Shown here: positions 14,921-20,984 of the stretch, one piece after another
Layout of the letters: every line of letters begins with the position of its first letter
Position numbering within the stretch: the stretch's first letter is position 1
Source: HGM04593 sp964423665
Lineage (GTDB): Bacteria > Bacteroidota > Bacteroidia > Bacteroidales > Bacteroidaceae
Direction of reading: 5' to 3'
Assembly (NCBI GenBank): GCA_964423665.1
Contig: CAYRFX010000028.1
Location: 1-26,187 of the forward strand
DNA length: 26,187 nt
Position numbers and translations under genes: made by a program
Notes under the pieces: model-generated
What the model was told of the DNA's origin: nothing
Seen by the model: only the letters and a program-made list of their open reading frames with translations
The model's database searches: none

Positions 14921-15424
14921 ATGGACACTATTATTTTTAGGAAAGAACTTTTAGAGGCTCAATCCGAATTGCAGCGATTTGCTTACAAACTAACCAACGA
15001 CAAGGAAGAGGCAAACGATTTACTTCAAGAAACATCGCTAAAAGCCCTTGTCAATATTGACAAATATGAGCCCGGCACCAACTTCAGAGGGTGGTTATTT
15101 ACAATCATGCGTAATATATTCATAAACAATTACCGCAAAGTAGTTCGTGAACAAACATTTGTGGATAGCAGCGAAGATCTTTTTCTGCTAAACAACATTA
15201 AAGAGAGCGATGATTACATTGTTGAAAATAATTACGACCTGAAAGAGATCACCAAAGCCATCAATTCACTCTCAAAAGATATGCGTATTCCTTTTGTGAT
15301 GCATATAAAGGGATATAAATATCGTGAGATTGCAGACAAATTAGCATTACCAATAGGCACAATTAAAAGTCGTATATTTCTAACCCGCCGCATTCTTCAA
15401 GAAGAGCTCAAAGACTTTGTGTAA
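14921..15424 (+). CDS. ECF-type RNA polymerase sigma factor
   Basis: 167 residues, with sigma region 2 at about 15-75 (LQRFAYKLTNDKEEANDLLQET... GWLFTIMRNIFINNYRK) and region 4 at about 108-160 (AINSLSKDMRIPFVMHIKGYKYREIADKLALPIGTIKSRIFLTRRIL), joined by a short linker without region 3. This is the standard layout of the small Bacteroidales ECF sigma factors. No anti-sigma gene follows: the 91 bases after the stop are noncoding and the next gene is convergent. Control may therefore come from the divergent S24 repressor and perhaps the 32-codon leader ORF instead of a linked anti-sigma factor. Its target promoters cannot be told from this window. Confidence 0.93.
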   Translation: MDTIIFRKELLEAQSELQRFAYKLTNDKEEANDLLQETSLKALVNIDKYEPGTNFRGWLFTIMRNIFINNYRKVVREQTFVDSSEDLFLLNNIKESDDYIVENNYDLKEITKAINSLSKDMRIPFVMHIKGYKYREIADKLALPIGTIKSRIFLTRRILQEELKDFV

Positions 15425-15515
15425 CCAACACCTTCCAGACCACTTGTTATGATAGGCCATTCATGAGATGATGCCATATGCATTTTACCCTATAGAAAGG
15501 TGCAGAGAAGCCTAA

Positions 15516-16448
15516 TTAACGAGAGGATTCCCTAAATATCATAGCCCACTCCTTGTTTATATAATTCTCCAAGAGAGTGCATGCGTGGGCACTGAACGAG
15601 AGACCGCAATCGACCACCGAATCCCACTTGCTACGAGGCAGAGTGGCGAGTTGCTCATGTGCAACACCCTCACGCCACAAGCCATAGACCACACCGGCAT
15701 TAAAGTTATCGCCGGCACCCACGGTACTGCGCACCTCCACGCTCTTTACTGCATATTGTGCCGTGAAAGAGGGGGTAAAAAGCGTAACAGGACCACTTCC
15801 GCTGGTAAAAATAAAATTCTTACAGTGTGGGGCTATGTGCGACATATAAATATCGGTACCATCGGTGCTGTCGAAGAGATAGTTGAAATCATCGGCAGAG
15901 CCACGCACAATGGTGGCAAGCTCCATATTTTCAATTATTGCAGGCAGCAACCGGGAACGCTCGTGCCGGTGATTCTTGCGGAAGTTTATATCATAATAAA
16001 GAATTGCCCCCTGCTCATGAGCATACTGTAGAAAAGGTTTCACCTTGCTGCGAAGCACCGGGTTGAGCACAAAATAAGAACCGAAAAGCAGAATATCTCC
16101 ACTCTGCACCTGTGGAAAATCCACAGCAAGACGATTGGAGGGATAGTCCTTATAAAATATATAATCGGCATCGCCATGCTCGTTGAGAAAAGCAAGCGAA
16201 AGGGGCGATTTTCCATCGGAGAAACAGCAGAGTGCAGACGTATCCACATTGCTATCCCGTAAATGAGCGACAATAATCTCGCCTATCTTGTCGTTGCCCA
16301 CCTCGCTGATGAAGGCGGCAGGCAACCCCATGCGCCCTATAGAAATCATGCTGTTATATACCGACCCACCGGGAACACCGCCCACGGGAGTGTTGTTCTT
16401 AAAAAGAATATCGAATACCGTTTCTCCTATGCCTATGATTTTTCCCAT
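15516..16448 (-). CDS. PfkB-family carbohydrate kinase
   Basis: 310 residues. The N-terminal GIGETVFDILF and the GGVPGGSVYNSMISIGRMG segment (23-41) bind the sugar. The ATP-site motif STVGAGDNFNAG (241-252) contains the catalytic base Asp247 and the anion hole. YYDINFRKNHR (151-161) is typical of the fructokinase side of the family. The most likely reaction is phosphorylation of fructose or a related sugar in the cytoplasm, but the substrate cannot be fixed. It starts 3 bases after the LOG-family gene and must be cotranscribed with it. No sugar transporter or hydrolase gene is nearby. Confidence 0.92.
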   Translation of the reverse strand: MGKIIGIGETVFDILFKNNTPVGGVPGGSVYNSMISIGRMGLPAAFISEVGNDKIGEIIVAHLRDSNVDTSALCCFSDGKSPLSLAFLNEHGDADYIFYKDYPSNRLAVDFPQVQSGDILLFGSYFVLNPVLRSKVKPFLQYAHEQGAILYYDINFRKNHRHERSRLLPAIIENMELATIVRGSADDFNYLFDSTDGTDIYMSHIAPHCKNFIFTSGSGPVTLFTPSFTAQYAVKSVEVRSTVGAGDNFNAGVVYGLWREGVAHEQLATLPRSKWDSVVDCGLSFSAHACTLLENYINKEWAMIFRESSR

Positions 16449-16451
16449 CGT

Positions 16452-16991
16452 CTATGCCTCCTCAATAAGTTTTTTAAGTTCATCGATGCTGTGGGCAACA
16501 ACAAGGAATTTATCCAAGTTCCCGCGCACAAATGCCATTGCCGACATCTGCTGCAACAGCTCCAACAACCCGTCCCAGAAACCATAAGCATTGTAGAGCA
16601 CCACTCGCTTGCTATGGTAACCTATTGTAGCGGCAGCCATTGTATGGAAAATCTCATCAAGGGTGCCTATCCCCCCGGGGAGAGCCACCAAAAGATTGCC
16701 CTGTTGCACCATAATATCCTTGCGGTCGCTAAGGTTGCGGGTCGAAATCTTCTCATCTACAAGCCCACTTACACGGTTACGCTCCTCGAGCACCTGTGGC
16801 ACCACGCCCACAATCTGCGCACCACTCTCCTTTGCCGCGGCTGCGGCAGCCTCCATGAGACCGGCGCGTGCTCCGCCATAAACAAGCGCACACCCCATTG
16901 AACCGATGAGCGCGCCCACCTCGCGAGCTGCGACAACATATTTTGAATCAATCTCCTCGGATGCGGCACAAAAAACAACTATTTTCTTCAT
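16452..16991 (-). CDS. LOG-family nucleoside 5'-monophosphate phosphoribohydrolase
   Basis: 179 residues, a Rossmann-fold protein of the TIGR00730 / Lonely Guy family. The nucleotide-binding YGGARAGLM (38-46), the LSDRKDIM segment (87-94) and the catalytic PGGIGTLDEIF (105-115, with the conserved Glu) are present. Such enzymes cleave the N-glycosidic bond of AMP or related nucleotides to free the base and ribose 5-phosphate; in bacteria the role is mostly nucleotide salvage or clean-up. The first Gly-rich motif reads GGARAGLM where many members have GGGxxGLM. It is the first gene of a two-gene unit with the PfkB kinase. Confidence 0.9.
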   Translation of the reverse strand: MKKIVVFCAASEEIDSKYVVAAREVGALIGSMGCALVYGGARAGLMEAAAAAAKESGAQIVGVVPQVLEERNRVSGLVDEKISTRNLSDRKDIMVQQGNLLVALPGGIGTLDEIFHTMAAATIGYHSKRVVLYNAYGFWDGLLELLQQMSAMAFVRGNLDKFLVVAHSIDELKKLIEEA

Positions 16992-17010
16992 ATCGTGTTA
17001 TATTATGTGG

Positions 17011-17041
17011 CTAATATAGTTATTTTAAGAAACAATACAAA
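17011..17041 (-). promoter_or_regulatory. Predicted promoter of the LOG-PfkB operon
   Basis: Minus strand: TTTG (17041 to 17038), 19 bases, then TATATTAG (17018 to 17011), one mismatch to TAnnTTTG. The start would be near 17004, 13 bases before the ATG at 16991. Confidence 0.45.
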
Positions 17042-17062
17042 CAAATAAAGTTTTTTTGAACT

Positions 17063-17086
17063 ATCTTTGAGATTAATCTCAAAGAT
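17063..17086. promoter_or_regulatory. 24-bp perfect palindrome at the DUF4294 promoter
   Basis: Each half is ATCTTTGAGATT or its complement, with no gap and no mismatch. With the preceding T, the left half forms TATCTTTG (17062-17069), a perfect -7 box, so the palindrome would cover the -7 box and transcript start of the DUF4294 gene (ATG at 17094). No clear -33 was seen. It is a likely operator; a transcript hairpin is the alternative. Confidence 0.5.
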
Positions 17087-17093
17087 TCCCTGC

Positions 17094-17696
17094 ATGAAAA
17101 GAGTCGCCATCATCACACTGTTATCGCTCGCGGCACTGCAATTTACCGGTGCGCAGCAAAGAATATCCACCGACGAGGGGGTTAAAATAATTGTGGGGGT
17201 GAGCGACGATGGAGGGAAAAAGATTCCGCACATAATATTGCCCACATACTACGCCTATGCCCCACTTATATTCAAGAACAATAGAGAGCAAAGGAACTAC
17301 GGCAGATTAGTGCGTGATGTAAAAAAGACAATTCCGCTGGCAGTGGAAATACGCGACATTATATATGAGACCGAGGAGCATTTGAAGAGATTGCCCGACG
17401 ACAAGGCACGCAAAAAATATCTCGACCACAAGGAAAAGGAATTGAAGGAGATTTACACCCCCAGGATGAAGGGACTCACATTCAGGCAAGGCAAACTGCT
17501 GATAAAACTCATAGACCGCGAGTGTGACCAAAGTGCCTATCAACTGATAAAACTTTTTATGGGCTCTTTCAAGGCCGTCTTTTACCAATCGTTCGCAAAA
17601 CTATTCGGTGCCAGCCTAAAAAAGACCTACGACCCCACCGGCGAGGATTTTCTCATTGAACGAGTGGTGGTGCTGGTTGTGAACGGACAGTTGTAG
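17094..17696 (+). CDS. DUF4294 family secreted protein
   Basis: 200 residues from the ATG at 17094 (MKRVAIITLLSLAALQFTGAQQ), which gives a clean signal peptide cut near residue 20; the open frame begins earlier at 17067, but that start lies inside the palindrome. The mature protein carries the features of this Bacteroidota-specific family: the IPHIILPTYYAYAPLIFKN segment, the RLVRDVKKTIPLA stretch, a helical region KARKKYLDHKEKELKEIYTPRMKGLTFRQGKLLIKLIDRE, and GSFKAVFYQSFAKLFGASLKKTYDP near the end. It is expected to be periplasmic. Its function is not known. It converges with the SpoU gene, with 8 bases between their stops. Confidence 0.88.
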   Translation: MKRVAIITLLSLAALQFTGAQQRISTDEGVKIIVGVSDDGGKKIPHIILPTYYAYAPLIFKNNREQRNYGRLVRDVKKTIPLAVEIRDIIYETEEHLKRLPDDKARKKYLDHKEKELKEIYTPRMKGLTFRQGKLLIKLIDRECDQSAYQLIKLFMGSFKAVFYQSFAKLFGASLKKTYDPTGEDFLIERVVVLVVNGQL

Positions 17697-17704
17697 TAAA
17701 AGAG

Positions 17705-18238
17705 CTACACCCAACCGAATTTCTTGGCGAATTCCCAAATAACCATACCTGCGGTTACCGACACATTGAGCGAGTGCTTTGTGCCGAATTGCGGAATTTC
17801 TATTGCGCCGTCGCTTGCATCGACCACCTGCTGTTGCACACCCTTTACCTCATTACCCATGATAACAGCGTAACGTTTCCCATCTTGCACCTCGAAATCC
17901 TGCAGGGCGATGCTGCCTTCGCACTGTTCTATCGAATAGACCTCGTAACCCTCGCTTCTGAGGAGAGCCACAGCCTCCATTGTGTCGGCAAAATGCTGCC
18001 ATGGCACAACATCCTCGGCACCAAGGGCTGTTTTGTGAATTTCGGCAGAGGGAGGGGTTGCAGTGATACCGCAGAGCAGGATGCGTTCCACACGGAACGC
18101 ATCGCTTGTGCGGAAGACCGAGCCCACATTATGCAAGCTGCGTATATTATCGAGCACTATGGTGAGAGGCAGTTTGTGCGAGGAGAGAAACTCCTCGCGA
18201 CCTATGCGCCCCATCTCTGTTACAAGCTTCTTCTTCAC
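17705..18238 (-). CDS. SpoU/TrmH-family RNA 2'-O-methyltransferase
   Basis: 177 residues, a single SPOUT domain. Motif 1 is NIRSLHNVGSVFRTSDAF (31-48, with Arg43), motif 2 is IMGNEVKGV (126-134, Glu130) and motif 3 is IPQFGTKHSLNVSVTAGMVIWE (148-169, Asn158). These form the knotted S-adenosylmethionine site and the catalytic residues. The target, tRNA or rRNA 2'-hydroxyl, cannot be told apart. There is no extra N-terminal RNA-binding domain as in RlmB, so it is closest in layout to small TrmH/TrmL-like enzymes. It is the last gene of a minus-strand run, 12 bases after the CoA-transferase gene. Confidence 0.93.
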   Translation of the reverse strand: MKKKLVTEMGRIGREEFLSSHKLPLTIVLDNIRSLHNVGSVFRTSDAFRVERILLCGITATPPSAEIHKTALGAEDVVPWQHFADTMEAVALLRSEGYEVYSIEQCEGSIALQDFEVQDGKRYAVIMGNEVKGVQQQVVDASDGAIEIPQFGTKHSLNVSVTAGMVIWEFAKKFGWV

Positions 18239-18250
18239 AGCAGGAGAGGA

Positions 18251-19738
18251 TTATGCAAATTTACTCCAATCGGTGAGGCGCATATCGCCCTCACGCTCAA
18301 ATGTGGCGTGCATGCCAAGAGCCGCTGCCACATTGTGACTCACATGCCCCTTCTTGGCAATCTTCAAATAGTCCCAAAGGAGCTGTTTGTATGCGGGGTG
18401 GGCACACTTTTCAATGAGTAGCTGTGCGCGCTCGTCGGGACCCTTGCCACGCAGGTCGGCAACACCCCACTCTGTTACCACCACGCGCACATCGTGCTCG
18501 GTGTGGTCGGCGTGGGTAACCATGGGCACAATGGAGCTTATCTGCCCGCTCTTCTGTGTCGATGGGCAGGTGAAAATTGATACATAAGCGTTGCGAGCAA
18601 AATCGCCGGAGCCGCCGATACCGTTCATAAGGCGTGTGCCGCATATATGTGAAGAGTTTACACAACCATACAAATCTACCTCAATAGCTGTATTCATGGC
18701 AATTATACCCAAACGGCGTATAATCTCGGGGTGATTGGAAATCTCCGAGGGGCGCAACACAAGCTTGTCGCGGAAAAAGTCGAGATTGTCATATACATGC
18801 GACAGACACTCCTGCGAGAGAGATAGCGAGCAGGTACTGCCCACCTTCACCTTGCCCAGCTCCATAAGAGTGATTACAGAATCCTGCAACACCTCGGAAT
18901 AGAGGTCGAGAGGGGGGATTTCGGTTGCATTCTCAAGACCTTTGAGCACGGCGTTTGCCACGTTACCGATACCGCTCTGAATGGGAAGACCCGTTGCTGG
19001 GATTATGCCGCGCTTCATATCGCTGATGATAAAATCCACAACATTTTCGCCAATCTTGCGGGTAACATCGTCGAGTTCCTTGAACACAACTACCTCATTG
19101 GGCATATTCACCTCTACAATACCGATAACCTTTTTAGGATCTACCTGCACATAGGGCTTGCCCACGCGGTCGCCGGCGCTGTATATGGGAATCTCGCGGC
19201 GATAAGGAGGGTCGAGCGGCTCGTACACATCGTGCAACCCTATTGTGTGATGGTATGTGTTGCGCTCTATTATGATTTTATCGGCAAGGTTGGCTACTGT
19301 TTGACCGATACCGCCTGCGGTAGTGAGATACACCTTGCCATCGGGGGTGATATCCACTGCCTCCAATATTGCAACATTAACTTTGCCCATATAGCCATAG
19401 CGCAGATCTTGCGCCATGAGCGAGAGGTGAAGGTCGGTATATGTGAGTTCTTTATTGTTTACCGCATTGCGCACCGTGGGATTAGAAAGGAAGGGGGCGC
19501 GGAAACGTATGGCATTGGCACGGGTGAGGGCTCCATCGATGGCATCGCCTGTGGAAGCACCCGAGTACAAATCTATTTTGAACGGCTTGCCTGCGGCGTG
19601 AGCCTCCTCGGCACGTTTAGCAACCTCGGGCAGCACAGTTTTGGGTGTTCCCGAAAGGGTGAAACCGCTGATACCAACTCCATCTCCATCATTTATATAG
19701 CAAGCAGCCTCCTGGGCTGTCATTATTCGATAACTCAT
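18251..19738 (-). CDS. Acetyl-CoA hydrolase / succinate CoA-transferase family
   Basis: 495 residues, full length for the Cat1/AarC family. Visible landmarks are GFTLSGTPK near the start (25-33), the glycine-rich QSGIGNVANAV (254-264), SEVLQDS (281-287) with Glu282 as the probable residue that forms the CoA thioester, and the C-terminal GIGGSGDFARNAYVSIF and VTEWGVADLRGKGPDERA segments. It should move CoA between acetate, succinate or propionate in the cytoplasm, part of the succinate/propionate and acetate fermentation usual in Bacteroidales. Hydrolase activity in vitro is possible. The two genes before it are a small membrane protein and a hotdog thioesterase, spaced 20 and 4 bases. Confidence 0.92.
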   Translation of the reverse strand: MSYRIMTAQEAACYINDGDGVGISGFTLSGTPKTVLPEVAKRAEEAHAAGKPFKIDLYSGASTGDAIDGALTRANAIRFRAPFLSNPTVRNAVNNKELTYTDLHLSLMAQDLRYGYMGKVNVAILEAVDITPDGKVYLTTAGGIGQTVANLADKIIIERNTYHHTIGLHDVYEPLDPPYRREIPIYSAGDRVGKPYVQVDPKKVIGIVEVNMPNEVVVFKELDDVTRKIGENVVDFIISDMKRGIIPATGLPIQSGIGNVANAVLKGLENATEIPPLDLYSEVLQDSVITLMELGKVKVGSTCSLSLSQECLSHVYDNLDFFRDKLVLRPSEISNHPEIIRRLGIIAMNTAIEVDLYGCVNSSHICGTRLMNGIGGSGDFARNAYVSIFTCPSTQKSGQISSIVPMVTHADHTEHDVRVVVTEWGVADLRGKGPDERAQLLIEKCAHPAYKQLLWDYLKIAKKGHVSHNVAAALGMHATFEREGDMRLTDWSKFA

Positions 19739-19758
19739 TTGTATTTGTGTTTTTTAAT

Positions 19759-20109
19759 TCAATTATACTTTCTGTTGAAAATCTCGTAATAGATTATTGC
19801 ACGTTTGGCTTCGGATTTGTTCTTTATGGCAAAACTCTCCTTTTTATCGGCAGGCATAGTCTCCTCGGTAGCAGGTTCATTAACAAGGGTTACAGGCTCC
19901 GGTTTTTGTACCTGTCGGTTGGGCTCTTTTGCCCTTTGTGTCTTTTTGGGCTTATGCCTTGTAACCCGCTCGGACTCAAGTACCGGAAAGGGCTCGCCCA
20001 TGGCACCACGCGGCAACTCACTCTCTTCTGTTTCTGTGGAGGAGAGTTTCCGCATAAGATTAAATATATATGCTACCGCTACGAGCACTACCACTATAAG
20101 AGCATCCAT
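19759..20109 (-). CDS. Small single-pass membrane protein
   Basis: 116 residues from the ATG at 20109, which lies 4 bases after the thioesterase stop; the longer open frame to 20187 overlaps that gene and is rejected. One hydrophobic helix at the very N-terminus (ALIVVVLVAVAYIFNLM, about 3-19) is followed by a hydrophilic, Pro-, Glu- and Lys-rich region with no clear fold. The last residues, KSEAKRAIIYYEIFNRKYN, form a likely amphipathic helix. From recollection, similar YxEIxNRKY tails occur on other small Bacteroidales membrane proteins. It probably sits in the inner membrane with its tail in the cytoplasm. The function is unknown. Confidence 0.75.
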   Translation of the reverse strand: MDALIVVVLVAVAYIFNLMRKLSSTETEESELPRGAMGEPFPVLESERVTRHKPKKTQRAKEPNRQVQKPEPVTLVNEPATEETMPADKKESFAIKNKSEAKRAIIYYEIFNRKYN

Positions 20110-20113
20110 GGCA

Positions 20114-20539
20114 TCAGTCGTTTTTATCCTTGTCAAAGAATTCTTTGAAAACCTCATCAAACATCTCACCACGCGTGAGACGACCATCTTTCACGCAGAC
20201 AATCTCCACACGCGCTTTTACAACAAGTTTGTCGTTGGCAAGGTTGTAAATATCCTGTAAAAATACAAGCTTCACGCCCTCACGTTTCATATTTATACCT
20301 ACCACAAACTTATCCCCTCCACGCAAAGGAGACTTGTATTCTATGGTTATTTTTGAGACCATCGGATCTACACCGGCTGCATGCATTGCAGTCATGCTGC
20401 CGCCATGCTCCTCTAAAAAGGCGTGACGGGCGTGTTCGAGGTAACGTTGATAATTGGAGTTATGCACCACGCACTGAAAATCGAGTTCATAGTCGCGTAC
20501 AGCCATCTCCAAGCAATATACATATTTGTCTTTTGTCAT
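20114..20539 (-). CDS. Hotdog-fold acyl-CoA thioesterase (4HBT/YbgC-like)
   Basis: 141 residues, one hotdog domain. The signature YELDFQCVVHNSNYQRYLEHAR aligns with the YbgC motif Y-E-D-T-D-x-x-x-x-V-x-x-x-N-Y...E-R-A-R and keeps the catalytic Asp20 ten residues before the conserved Tyr. The middle strands (SKITIEYKSPLRGGDKFVVGI) and the acidic C-terminal tail fit the family. It should hydrolyse acyl-CoA in the cytoplasm; the chain length is unknown. It is the first gene of the four-gene minus-strand run. Its start is about 30 bases downstream of TATCTTCG (20578 to 20571 on the minus strand), a one-mismatch -7 box. Confidence 0.88.
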   Translation of the reverse strand: MTKDKYVYCLEMAVRDYELDFQCVVHNSNYQRYLEHARHAFLEEHGGSMTAMHAAGVDPMVSKITIEYKSPLRGGDKFVVGINMKREGVKLVFLQDIYNLANDKLVVKARVEIVCVKDGRLTRGEMFDEVFKEFFDKDKND

Positions 20540-20671
20540 CTTCTTAAGATTTTAATTCGTCAAAGATGTGCGAAGATACAAAAAAAATCGAAAGCACCTC
20601 TTTTTTATGCAATTTGTACACCTATTTACCTGAAAAAAGTAACTTTATTCATTTTTAGTGCAATAATTTGT

Positions 20672-20811
20672 TACATTTGAGGAAACCTCGAATATTTTCT
20701 TTGGGGCGGCAAGCCGCACTCCTTTGTGGTGCTAAAGCACCAATCGTCGCAAGCAACGCTTGTTTCGCGTTGCCGCTTTGAAAAACATCGAAACAAGTTT
20801 CATGTTTTTGC
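20672..20811 (+). ncRNA. Candidate structured small RNA
   Basis: A perfect -7 box TACATTTG (20672-20679) is followed by four or five hairpins in about 130 bases: GAGG-AAA-CCTC (20679-20689), GCGGC-AA-GCCGC (20706-20717), TGGTGC-TAAA-GCACCA (20727-20742) and GCAACGC-N7-GCGTTGC (20753-20773). Last comes AAAAACAT-C-GAAAC-AA-GTTTC-ATGTTTTT (20781-20809), which has the stem and U tract of an intrinsic terminator. The block is richer in G/C than the sequence on both sides. No -33 box is clear and no known RNA family is recognised. A palindromic repeat element is the main alternative. Confidence 0.3.
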
Positions 20812-20894
20812 CTTCAGCGAAGTTTAGCTGCGCTCATTGCGTGTAAAAATAAATTCTTACCCATTCGCTTGCACAACTTTCGCTCGTTTGTTTG

Positions 20895-20902
20895 TATATT
20901 TG
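20895..20902 (+). promoter_or_regulatory. Predicted -7 box of mfd
   Basis: TATATTTG matches TAnnTTTG exactly, 82 bases before the mfd ATG. A TTG (20869-20871) lies 23 bases upstream, a little far for a -33. TTACTTTG at 20957-20964, 20 bases before the ATG, is a weaker second choice. Confidence 0.4.
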
Positions 20903-20984
20903 CAATGTATTGCGAATATAAACAAGCGGAAATAGCGACAAAAGACTATTTTCGTTACTTTGCCGTGTAGTAACATATAGACCT

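Larger units (their letters stand above)
20540..20984. other. Long intergenic region before mfd
   Basis: 445 bases with no credible gene. The left part (20540-20670) is A/T-rich and should hold the promoter of the minus-strand thioesterase operon. The middle (20672-20811) is a GC-richer block of consecutive hairpins, described separately. The right part (20812-20984) holds small imperfect repeats of GCG/CGC words (TTCAGCGAAG, TAGCTGCGCT, TTTCGCTCG) and the probable mfd promoter. A short minus-strand frame of 111 codons ends at 20834 but overlaps the start of mfd and has no family match, so it is not called. Confidence 0.7.

Noticed and set aside
15425..15515. Search for an anti-sigma gene or terminator after the sigma gene
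   Set aside because: No ORF or convincing hairpin was seen in these 91 bases.
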